In this document: one piece after another, positions 19,126-27,241 of the stretch
Numbering within the stretch: the stretch's first letter is position 1
Layout: each line of letters starts with the position of its first letter
Assembly: GCA_012032345.1 (NCBI GenBank)
Contig: JAAUQI010000034.1
Coordinates: 1-53,821, forward strand
DNA from: Leptolyngbyaceae cyanobacterium RM1_1_2
GTDB lineage: Bacteria > Cyanobacteriota > Cyanobacteriia > Phormidesmidales > Phormidesmidaceae
Direction of reading: 5' to 3'
DNA: 53,821 bases
The notes under the pieces: model-generated
What the model was told of the DNA's origin: nothing
Seen by the model: the letters and a program-made list of their open reading frames with translations, nothing else
The model's database searches: none
Made by a program: the position numbers and the translations under genes

Positions 19126-21687
19126 ATGCAGGAGGGAGAGGCGATCGCGTCAGTGAGTCAAAAAAGATTCAAACTCGCCCGTCAGTTCTCTTTACTGACT
19201 GTTGTGGCCCTCAGCGTCACAGCAACACTGGCGCTGGTTGATTTTCGAGATAAAGCTAAAACTAACAGCATTCTGGCCCAACAAGCAGAGCTGCTCGATA
19301 TTCAGCAGAAACTGTCTCAAATTGAGCGCGAACTACTGACGGCTCGGCTTCAGGAAGAGTCAGGCATTATTCGTCAGCATCAGCTCTCAGCTTTCAAGCC
19401 GTTTGACCAGCATTTGCAAACTATCACCTACCTAGCGCGGCATCTGATCAAAACCAGCCAGCAGCCCACTATAGCCGATAATACAGTAATTCTGCTGAGG
19501 ACACTGGGCCGATATGAAAAATCCGTCAGGCTCACCCTAAAAATTCAGCAGCGGATGGGGCTGACGGGTGCTGGGCTACTGGGTGAATTGACCACCTTGC
19601 AAGCGCAGATTCAGACCAGTCTGGTGATGACAAATGACCCACAGCTGATGCTACGGTTTACCCAGCTTCAGCTCTATACCCAGGACTTCAGCACCAGCCT
19701 AGATATGAAGCAGGCCGATCGGCTTCTAAGTCAGACAACGGCCTTACAAGAAAGCGTGCTTCAAAGGACACTGCCGCCGGAAAAACAGCAAGATCTTCTC
19801 GCTGATATGGCTCGTTACTACGACCTTCTGGAGCAGTTGATTAGCAGTACCGTAGAGCTAGAACTCACGGTTGCAGAAAGCGAACTACAGTTTGAGCGCA
19901 TACAGCCCGGTCTGGCTCAAAATCAGCGAATTGTAAATCAGCTCTTAGAAACCACTTCCGAGCGTCTAATTCAGCAGCAGCAGCTGTCTAAACGGCAGGC
20001 TATCGCCATTTTTAGTTTAGCTTTTCTGGTGCTGCTAGGCTTTGTTATCTATCAGGTACAGAGTGCTCAGCAGCTTATTAGCCGTCTGCAGCAGCTGGCT
20101 GAGGGCATGCGCGAAGTGGCGACAGGGCAATTGGTCAAGCACTCAAAGCTGCCCCAGGGATATGATGAAATTGGTCGTCTCACCAGCACGTTTTTGGAAA
20201 TGGCTGCCCAAATTCAGGTGCAGATTGAAACCAACAAGCAGGCCCAGATCAAAGCTGAGATTGCGAATCAGTCAAAGTCGCGGTTTTTAGCCCACATGAG
20301 CCACGAATTGCGAACGCCTCTCAACGCTATTTTAGGATTTACGCAGCTAATGAGCCAGGATGTCTCGCTGAATTCTGAGCAGCGATCGCAGCTTGACATC
20401 ATTAATACCAGCGGCGGGTATCTCTTAGATCTGATTAACGACGTCCTGGATATGGCTAAGATCGAAGCAGGCAAGGCCAGCCTTGAGGTTAGCAGTTTTA
20501 ATCTCTTTGAGCTGCTAGAAACGCTGGAAAAGATGCTCCAGATCAAGGCGGCGGCGGCGGGACTGGAGATGATTTTGGTGCGATCGCCTAACCTACCCCG
20601 CCAGGTCAGCACCGATCAGCGCAAGCTGCGTCAAATTCTGCTGAACCTGCTGGGCAACGCCGTCAAATTCACCGAGCAGGGCCAGATTACGCTGCGGGCC
20701 TGGGCTGAAGTAATAGCGGCTGATGGCTCTTCCAGGCAGCAAAAGCTATGGTTTGAAGTCACCGATACCGGCCCTGGCATCGCCCCTCAAGACATCAGCA
20801 GCCTGTTTGACGCTTTTAAGCAAGGCCAACATGGTCGGCAGGCAGAAGGCACCGGACTGGGCTTAACCATCTGCAAATCTTTTGTGGAGCTAATGTCAGG
20901 GAAAATTTCTGTTCGCAGCCGCCTAGGAGAAGGCACAACCTTTTGCTTCTGCATTCAGGCTGAGCCTACCGCCTTTTGCCCAGATGCTCAGGTCAACCCC
21001 GTCGCTATCCACTTAGCACCGCAGCAGCAGCCCTACCGTATCCTGGTAGTAGAAGACGATCGCCTCAGTCGCCTGCTGCTGGCAAAGCTCCTCAAGGATG
21101 TAGGACTACAGCCGCGTGAAGTCACCGATGGCCAGGCAGCCGTTGACGTTTGGCAAGACTGGCAGCCTCATCTGATTTGGATGGATATGCGAATGCCGAT
21201 TATGGACGGATATGAAGCGACGCGGCAGATTCGACGAAAGGAGCGAGAGGCACAGACGGCAAGACCCGGTACCAAAATTATTGCTCTCACCGCTAGCGCT
21301 TTCATCAGCAGTCAGCAAGACATTCTAGCAGCAGGCTGTGATGATGTTTTACACAAGCCACTCAAGCGTCGTCTGATTTTAGAAAAAATGAGTGAGCATT
21401 TAGGCATTCGCTATCTCTATCAAAATTCGTCCTTGAGATTAACACCGCCACCCGCCGCCGCTAGCCCAGCAGTGCTTAAGGCAGAGTTACTCAAAGACAT
21501 GTCGGTGCAGTGGATAGAGCAGCTGCATCAGGCAGCTCGACTGGCAGATAGTGCAGCTATTTCGAGTTTGATTGAGCAGATTCCACACTCGTGTCAGGTT
21601 TTGAGGGCAGCGCTGGCAGCTTTAGATGCACAGTTTGCTTACGAAGCTATTTTAGAAACTACTCAGGTCTTGACCAGTCGTTTTTAG
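19126..21687 (+). CDS. Membrane hybrid histidine kinase with C-terminal receiver
   Basis: An 853-residue membrane sensor. Two transmembrane helices (about residues 21-40 and 292-311) enclose a mostly helical periplasmic domain. A HAMP-like linker (about 311-365), HisKA with phospho-acceptor His393 in HMSHELRTPLNAILG, and HATPase (N box LNLLGNAVKFT, G1 DTGPGIAPQD, G2 GTGLGLTICKS) follow. A receiver domain has phospho-acceptor Asp687 in WMDMRMPIMDGYEA and the conserved Lys in HKPLKR. The final 100 residues are helical and could be a degenerate HPt-like segment, but no clear phospho-histidine motif is seen. The following kinase begins 31 bases later in the same direction, so the two probably form one signalling operon. 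Confidence 0.9.
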   Translation: MQEGEAIASVSQKRFKLARQFSLLTVVALSVTATLALVDFRDKAKTNSILAQQAELLDIQQKLSQIERELLTARLQEESGIIRQHQLSAFKPFDQHLQTITYLARHLIKTSQQPTIADNTVILLRTLGRYEKSVRLTLKIQQRMGLTGAGLLGELTTLQAQIQTSLVMTNDPQLMLRFTQLQLYTQDFSTSLDMKQADRLLSQTTALQESVLQRTLPPEKQQDLLADMARYYDLLEQLISSTVELELTVAESELQFERIQPGLAQNQRIVNQLLETTSERLIQQQQLSKRQAIAIFSLAFLVLLGFVIYQVQSAQQLISRLQQLAEGMREVATGQLVKHSKLPQGYDEIGRLTSTFLEMAAQIQVQIETNKQAQIKAEIANQSKSRFLAHMSHELRTPLNAILGFTQLMSQDVSLNSEQRSQLDIINTSGGYLLDLINDVLDMAKIEAGKASLEVSSFNLFELLETLEKMLQIKAAAAGLEMILVRSPNLPRQVSTDQRKLRQILLNLLGNAVKFTEQGQITLRAWAEVIAADGSSRQQKLWFEVTDTGPGIAPQDISSLFDAFKQGQHGRQAEGTGLGLTICKSFVELMSGKISVRSRLGEGTTFCFCIQAEPTAFCPDAQVNPVAIHLAPQQQPYRILVVEDDRLSRLLLAKLLKDVGLQPREVTDGQAAVDVWQDWQPHLIWMDMRMPIMDGYEATRQIRRKEREAQTARPGTKIIALTASAFISSQQDILAAGCDDVLHKPLKRRLILEKMSEHLGIRYLYQNSSLRLTPPPAAASPAVLKAELLKDMSVQWIEQLHQAARLADSAAISSLIEQIPHSCQVLRAALAALDAQFAYEAILETTQVLTSRF

Positions 21688-21718
21688 CTATCTATCAATA
21701 AAAACAAGCTTTTAACTG

Positions 21719-23260
21719 ATGAAAACTAAAACTTCTCTGACGCCACCCGATAGCCGCCAAGCTCTAGCCAATATCCTTGTCGTGGATGATAAACCCGCCA
21801 ACGTCAAGCTTTTGTCTAAAGCGCTCAAAACCCACGGGTACCTGGTCAGGGGTGTCCTATCAGGACAGATGGCGCTGCGGGCAGTTGATGTGCGACCTGA
21901 CCTGATCTTGCTAGACATCATGATGCCGGAGATGAGCGGCTTTGAAGTTTGTCAGCAGCTTAAATCAATGCCTGCTACTCAGCATATTCCTGTGATCTTT
22001 TTGAGCGCCCTCAACGATACAGAAAATAAGCTCAAAGCTTTTGAAGTTGGTGGCGCGGACTACATCACAAAGCCCTTTCAAATTGAGGAGGTGCTAGTGC
22101 GAGTCAATCATCAAGTGCATTTGCAGCAGCTGCAACGACAGCTAGTAGAAAAAACTGAGAAGCTAAAAGAGCAAAACCAGCAGCTCCAGCAAGAAATTCA
22201 AGAGCGCGCTCTGGTGGAGGCAGCCCTGCGTCAGGCAGAAGCGCGAGAGCGAGAGCGAGCCTGTGAGCTACAGCAAACGCTCAAACAGCTCAAGCTGACC
22301 CAGTCTCACATGATTCAGCAGGAGAAAATGTCAAGCCTGGGGCAGCTTGTAGCCGGAATTGCCCATGAAATCAACAATCCGGTTAGCTTCATCTACGGCA
22401 ATCTGCAACATGCTCGCGCTCACGCGGCTGGCCTGCTGAGGTTGATCCAGCGCTATCAGCAGGCGCTGCCGTTTCCGCCTGAGCAGATCCAGGCGGAAAT
22501 TGAAGACATCAACCTGGCGTTTATTATTGAGGATTTCCCCAAGCTGATTACCTCAATGGATGTGGGCGCAAGCCGAATTTGCGAAATTGTGCGATCGCTC
22601 AAGACCTTTTCACACCACAGCGAAGCCGAACTCAAGTGGGTGGATATTCACCAAGGGCTAGACAGTACGCTGATGATTTTGAAAAGCCGCCTCAAGGCCA
22701 ACGGCTCTCAGCGTCCGATTGAGGTGGTTAAAGAGTATGGCAACTTGCCGCTGATAGAGTGCTATCCGGGGCAGCTAAATCAGGTATTTATGAATTTGAT
22801 TTCAAATGCGGTTGATGCTTTAGAAGACATCCGCCTCGAACCCCTCGAACCCAAAGGGGCGATCGCGGCCACAGCCAATTCCCTCAGCGACCCGTCATCT
22901 GACAGGCTCCCCACTATTCGCATTCGGACTCAGCTCATAGGCGATCGCCATGCTGCCATCTATATCGCCGATAACGGCCCTGGTATTTCTACTCAGATCC
23001 AGCAGAAGCTGTTTGATCCCTTTTTCACAACCAAGGAAATTGGTAAAGGAACGGGATTAGGTCTGTCAATCAGTTACCAAATTGCGGTTGACCAGCACGG
23101 CGGCGAACTGCGCTGTATTTCGGCCCCGGGGCAGGGAGCCGTGTTTATCATCGAAGTGCCGCTGGAGCAAAGAGGTAGACGAGTGCAGAAGCAGGAGGGC
23201 AAAGATGCCCAAAGCAGTGTCCCTGTTCTAAATTCAGTCCCCTCGATCCAAAACGGCTGA
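21719..23260 (+). CDS. Receiver-histidine kinase hybrid (REC-HisKA-HATPase)
   Basis: A 513-residue soluble kinase. The N-terminal receiver (about residues 15-135) has phospho-acceptor Asp66 in LILLDIMMPEMSGFE and Lys in YITKPFQIEEV. A long coiled coil (about 135-205) leads to HisKA with His216 in LVAGIAHEINNPVSF. The HATPase is complete: NLISNAVDALEDI (N box), YIADNGPGI (G1) and GKGTGLGLSIS (G2). This architecture is common in cyanobacteria, where the N-terminal receiver accepts phosphate from an upstream kinase; the neighbour at 19126 is the obvious donor (inference). The last 25 residues (after PLEQRG) are outside the conserved fold. Confidence 0.9.
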   Translation: MKTKTSLTPPDSRQALANILVVDDKPANVKLLSKALKTHGYLVRGVLSGQMALRAVDVRPDLILLDIMMPEMSGFEVCQQLKSMPATQHIPVIFLSALNDTENKLKAFEVGGADYITKPFQIEEVLVRVNHQVHLQQLQRQLVEKTEKLKEQNQQLQQEIQERALVEAALRQAEARERERACELQQTLKQLKLTQSHMIQQEKMSSLGQLVAGIAHEINNPVSFIYGNLQHARAHAAGLLRLIQRYQQALPFPPEQIQAEIEDINLAFIIEDFPKLITSMDVGASRICEIVRSLKTFSHHSEAELKWVDIHQGLDSTLMILKSRLKANGSQRPIEVVKEYGNLPLIECYPGQLNQVFMNLISNAVDALEDIRLEPLEPKGAIAATANSLSDPSSDRLPTIRIRTQLIGDRHAAIYIADNGPGISTQIQQKLFDPFFTTKEIGKGTGLGLSISYQIAVDQHGGELRCISAPGQGAVFIIEVPLEQRGRRVQKQEGKDAQSSVPVLNSVPSIQNG

Positions 23261-23418
23261 TCTCGGCGACAGCGCCCTAAAAGATATGAAACATTAGCGA
23301 CAATCGGGCGTAGAATGAGGCGGAATCTAAGCCGCGCCACCAAGAGCTGCAAATGAGGGCTGCAAGCTGGCTTTGGAGTAGCGCTGGCTAACCCACCCAC
23401 AAAGATAAGGAGTGCTGC

Positions 23419-25127
23419 ATGAGTTATCGCATGGATCGCCGCGCCTATGCTGAGACGTTTGGGCCGACTGTGGGCGACCGGGTTCGCTTAGCCGACACTG
23501 AGCTAATCATTGAGGTGGAGCAGGACTACACCACCTACGGCGATGAGGTCAAGTTTGGCGGTGGCAAGGTGATTCGTGACGGCATGGGCCAGTCGCCAAT
23601 TTCACGGGCAGAGGGGGCGGTGGATTTAGTGATTACCAACGCCCTGATTCTGGACTGGTGGGGAATTGTCAAAGCCGATATTGGCATTAAAGATGGCAAA
23701 ATCAACAAAATTGGCAAAGCAGGTAATCCCTACATTCAAGACCGCGTTGACATTATCATTGGCCCTGCTACCGAAATTGTGGCGGGTGAAGGCATGATTG
23801 TCACCGCTGGCGGCGTTGATTCTCACATTCACCTAATTTGCCCCCAGCAGATTGAAACAGCGATCGCTCTGGCATTACCACGATGCTGGGCGGCGGCACC
23901 GGGCCAGCCACAGGCACCAATGCCACCACCTGTACCCCCGGAGCCTGGAATATCTGGCGAATGCTGCAGGCGGCGGATGCTTTTCCAGTGAATCTAGGTT
24001 TTTTAGGTAAAGGCAACAGCGCCAAGCCTGAGGGCTTAGCCGAGCAGGTACGGGCTGGGGCTATGGGGCTGAAGCTACACGAAGACTGGGGTACAACCCC
24101 CGCCACCATTGATACCTGTCTGAGCGTTGCTGACGAGTTTGATATTCAAGTAGCGATTCACACCGACACGCTGAATGAGGTGGGCTTTGTCGAAGATACG
24201 ATCGCCGCTTTCAAAAACCGGGTGATTCACACCTATCACACTGAAGGCGCTGGAGGCGGCCATGCCCCCGACATCATCAAAGTCTGCGGCGAGGCCAACG
24301 TGCTGCCTTCTTCGACCAATCCGACTCGGCCCTATACCCACAACACCCTCGACGAACACCTTGACATGCTGATGGTCTGCCATCACCTCAGCCCCAGCAT
24401 TCCTGAGGATGTGGCCTTTGCAGAATCTCGCATTCGCCGAGAAACTATTGCGGCTGAAGATATTCTACACGACCTTGGCGCTTTCAGCATGATCGCCTCT
24501 GACTCCCAGGCGATGGGGCGTGTCGGCGAAGTGATTATCCGTACCTGGCAGACGGCCCACAAAATGAAGCTGCAGCGGGGGCCGCTAGGGGAAGACAGCG
24601 ATCGCAATGACAACTACCGGGCCAAGCGCTACATTGCCAAATACACGATCAACCCCGCCATTACCCACGGCATCGCCGAGCATGTGGGATCTCTAGAGGT
24701 CGGCAAGCTAGCCGATATTTGCCTGTGGAAACCCGCTTTCTTCGGCGTCAAGCCCGATATTGTGATTAAGGGCGGGCTGATTGCCTGGGCGCAAATGGGG
24801 GATGCCAATGCCAGCATTCCCACACCGCAGCCGGTGCATATGCGACCGATGTTTGGCAGCTACGGCGGCGCGATCGCAACTACCTCTCTCAGCTTTGTCT
24901 CGCAAGCGGCGGCAGAGGCTGGAATAGCCGAGCAGATTGGTCTGAGCAAATCGGCAGTGCCGGTCTCAAACTGTCGCAGCCTCAGCAAAGCCGACATGAA
25001 GCTAAACGCGGCGCTGCCCCAGATAGAGGTTGATCCAGAAACCTACGAGGTGCGCGCCGATGGGGAACTGCTCACCTGCGAACCCGCTGAGATACTGCCG
25101 ATGGCGCAGCGCTATTTCTTGTTTTAG
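23419..25127 (+). CDS. ureC: Urease alpha subunit, with a -1 frameshift
   Basis: The catalytic subunit of the nickel urease, which hydrolyses urea to ammonia and CO2. The first frame runs from ATG 23419 (with AAGGAG upstream) through [15 protein letters not shown]. The homologous continuation [18 protein letters not shown] is one base out of phase and runs to 25127. The break is near 23868; an extra T would give the expected [13 protein letters not shown]. The repaired length is 569 residues, as expected. Active-site features are all there: the HIH nickel ligands, the carbamylated lysine in [29 protein letters not shown], the flap CHHL, and the Asp in SDSQAMGR. ureA, ureB and the accessory genes are absent from this window, which is normal in cyanobacteria, where urease genes are often dispersed. 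Confidence 0.92.
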
Positions 25128-25159
25128 TTTTCACTGGCAATAGTAGTTATGACTTCGAC

Positions 25160-25522
25160 ATGAAGGCTCAGATTAGCTCTCGTAATTGCTACTACTACCT
25201 TGACATTCTCGTTTCTTGCAACCCGCGCGATCGCGCCAACATTTATTTCAAGCAGTATCCTAAGCTCATTATCGAGGTACTTTCTGAAGGAACTGAAGCC
25301 TTTGACCGGGGTAACAAGTTTGATGACTATAGCCAGCTCGAAACCTTGCAGGACTATGTTCTGGTGAGCTAGACGCAACACCGTATTGACTATTTTCAGC
25401 GCTCTCAGGTTGGTACCTAGTTACTGACTCGCTTTCGTCTCCAGAATGAGGTGTATCTTCGAAGCCTAGACTTTGGCTGCTCTATGGCTCAGGTTTACGA
25501 AGATGTCCAGCTTAATACTTAG
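25160..25522 (+). pseudogene. Degenerate Uma2-family (PD-(D/E)XK-like) gene
   Basis: The reading frame starting at 25160 matches the C-terminal two-thirds of Uma2 (DUF820) proteins, which are very abundant in cyanobacteria: [39 protein letters not shown] and [14 protein letters not shown] stops at 25370 (where the family has Gln: LVS*TQHRID) and 25418 interrupt it, yet the same frame continues to SMAQVYEDVQL and a final stop at 25520, with no indel. The N-terminal third, including YELVDGE, is missing. This is real decay by point mutation, unlike the single-base gaps in other genes of the window. Uma2 proteins have a nuclease-like fold; their role is unknown. Confidence 0.75.
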
Positions 25523-25641
25523 ATAAGATTTAGGTAGGACTTAGATGAGGCGATCGCTGCCTCAGTCAGTGAGTTCACTACCTTGTCGGCACAGCTCAGT
25601 GGTTATATCTAAAGCTCTCATAGAGAAAATAAGAGTAAATT

Positions 25642-25794
25642 TTAAGGCTCTTCTGATTTCATGGTGATAAGTGTGGCTAATAAGAAAAACAGACGGGCAC
25701 GGAAGTTTTCAAAATTAGCAAACCCATCGGTAATAAAACTGACGGCGCGGTAACTGGAGATAAATAACTTGTCCTGAAATAGATAAATCTCGAA
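25642..25794 (-). pseudogene. Possible transposase C-terminal remnant
   Basis: The minus-strand reading ends FITDGFANFENFRARLFFLL, then ATLITMKSEEP and a stop. The phrase GFANFENFRAR resembles the C-termini of several transposase families (G-F-x-N-F-x-N-F/Y-R-x-R). Upstream the frame is closed by a TGA within about 50 codons, so only a fragment remains. I could not identify terminal inverted repeats or a target duplication. The family assignment is a guess. Confidence 0.3.
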
Positions 25795-25843
25795 TCAAAG
25801 AAAGTTATGGATCCAGCCGATTTTGTTTTGGAGATGAGTAGCG

Positions 25844-25998
25844 ATGATCCAAGTTAAAAGTGAGCAACAAGTTTTACAGGAAGGGTTTCAAATTTTGCTA
25901 TCTAACATGGAACCGTCTGCTGTTGCTCGGTATGCCCAGTCTAAAGACTTACAATGCTCTCTCTGCCATCAGTCAGGATTGCTAGAGTATGAGTAGAG
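25844..25998 (+). CDS. Short antitoxin-like frame, possibly a remnant
   Basis: A 51-residue frame from ATG 25844: MIQVKSEQQVLQEGFQILL, SNMEPSAVARYAQSK, then a less typical tail to TAG. The segment EGFQILLSNMEPSAVARY resembles small cyanobacterial proteins of about 70-80 residues in which NMEP(x)KVARF is followed by an acidic C-terminus; those are often annotated as antitoxins. Here the tail after ARY does not match, so the gene may be shifted or truncated. No toxin-like partner is adjacent. Confidence 0.35.
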
Positions 25999-26142
25999 AG
26001 AGTTTATTAACCTTTTGACATCGAGTCGGTAGATTACTCATGATGGATTAAAATGATGGATTAAAGGCGAGGGTTTTTGCTGTAGGCGGACAAAATATTA
26101 GAAAGCGCCATCTACAATGACTCTAAAGTTTAGATAAATAAC

Positions 26143-26171
26143 AAAAAAGGCACCTTTTACAGATACCTTTT
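26143..26171 (-). terminator. Likely terminator of the desaturase gene
   Basis: On the minus strand, 30-60 bases after the desaturase stop, AAAAGG (26166-26171) can pair with CCTTTT (26145-26150), followed by a run of six T (complement of 26143-26148). The stem is short (6 bases) and AT-rich, so it may be weak. A second pairing with the internal AAAAGG next to the T-run is also possible. Confidence 0.4.
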
Positions 26172-26200
26172 GGCTAAATTTTCTGAATTTTCAAAAAATC

Positions 26201-27045
26201 TTATGTAGCAGGTGGCATCACCACTTTTTTGGCTAGGCCAGCAGACTTCATCGCTTTGATTACCCACCAGGTAGAGTCAATCTCCCACCACTGCCAGCCA
26301 GCCTTGGCTACGTTAGGATAGGCGTGGTGGTTGTTGTGCCAGCCTTCACCGTAGGTTAGCAGCGCTGCCCACCAAAGGTTGCGAGAATTATCCTCGACTT
26401 CATCAAAGCTGCGGTAGCCCGTCATGTGAGTTGCCGAGTTGATCAGCCAGGTAGAGTGCCATAGCACAACTGAGCGCACCGCCAGACCATAGAGAACAAA
26501 CGACCAGCCACCCATTGCATAGAGCAGAACGCCTAGCGGTACCTGCAGCAGCAGATGGTAGCGATCGAGCCATTGGTAAAAGCGATCGCGGCCTAAATCA
26601 GGGGCAAACTTTTGGTACTGCTGGCGGTCAAACACCTGGGGCTGCACATAAAAGAGCCAGAGCATGTGACTCCACCAGAAGCCACGGCGGGCAGAATAGG
26701 GATCGTTCTCAATGTCTTCAGTATGCAAGTGGTGCTTACGGTGTCCGGCCACCCAAAAATCGGCCCGCCCTGCAGGGCCATAGCGCCAATAGTTGCAATT
26801 ACATACTCTAAAAGCTTCGGTACTTGAAAGCTACGGTGAGTTAGGAGTCGGTGGTAGCCCAGGCAAATGCCAATGCTGCCAAATAGCCAGTGTAGAAAAA
26901 GCGTCATCCCCAGCGCTGACCAAGAGAAAAACCAGGGAGCCAGCAGAGCCAGAGCATGAATGATGGCAAAGAAAATAATCGTCGGCCAGTTGAGCGCCAG
27001 GGATGGACTGGCTGTAGGGGCAGCTTGAAGCACTTTTGATTGCAT
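26201..27045 (-). CDS. Acyl-lipid (delta-9 type) fatty acid desaturase, with a -1 frameshift
   Basis: A membrane diiron desaturase that puts the first double bond into lipid-bound acyl chains. From ATG 27045 (AGGAA ribosome site) the protein has two hydrophobic helices and the first histidine box HRLLTHRSF, then reaches GGPIF. The second box (AGHRKHHLHTEDIENDPYS) is one base out of phase and the reading continues to HNNHHAYPNVAKAGWQWWEID, the third box, ending at 26201. The break is at the five-A run 26755-26759; six bases would restore GGPIFWVAGHRKHH. The repaired length is about 281 residues, as in DesC-type enzymes. The gene is divergent from a TetR regulator, and two palindromic operators lie 125-190 bases upstream, so it is very probably that regulator's target. 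Confidence 0.88.
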
Positions 27046-27169
27046 AAAAATTCCTCATGATTAAAAGCAAGCCCTATCTGTACAGATTTTGTATGGCCCC
27101 AAAACCGGGCAGATGGGCTGAGCGAAAGCAAATTAACGGCGGATAGGTTAACTATTCCTGCTTGCCAGA

Positions 27170-27186
27170 TGCAAGTGCCACTTGCA
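27170..27186. promoter_or_regulatory. TetR-type operator 1, perfect palindrome
   Basis: Arms TGCAAGTG (27170-27177) and CACTTGCA (27179-27186) are exact inverted copies around a single C. It sits between the divergent desaturase and TetR genes, 125 bases upstream of the desaturase start and 56 bases upstream of the regulator's ATG (27242). A second copy lies 47 bases further on. Odd-spaced palindromes of this size are usual for TetR-family operators. Confidence 0.8.
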
Positions 27187-27212
27187 ATTAGAGCTTAACA
27201 GCATTACTCTTA

Positions 27213-27237
27213 AAAATGCAAGCGTCACTTGCATTTT
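27213..27237. promoter_or_regulatory. TetR-type operator 2, near-perfect palindrome
   Basis: Twelve-base arms AAAATGCAAGCG (27213-27224) and CACTTGCATTTT (27226-27237) flank a central T, with one mismatch. The core is the same TGCAAGnG...CACTTGCA as operator 1. It ends 4 bases before the regulator's ATG, so binding here should block its own transcription or translation start region: autoregulation is likely (inference). Confidence 0.8.
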
Positions 27238-27241
27238 ATTT

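Larger units (their letters stand above)
25523..26142. other. Gene-poor debris region
   Basis: About 620 bases with no intact gene. It holds a possible transposase C-terminal remnant on the minus strand (25642-25794), a short antitoxin-like frame on the plus strand (25844-25998) and a tandem duplication of ATGATGGATTAAA near 26040-26063. Stops are frequent in all frames elsewhere. The stretch from the dead Uma2 gene to the desaturase looks like a site where insertion and decay have occurred repeatedly. Confidence 0.5.
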
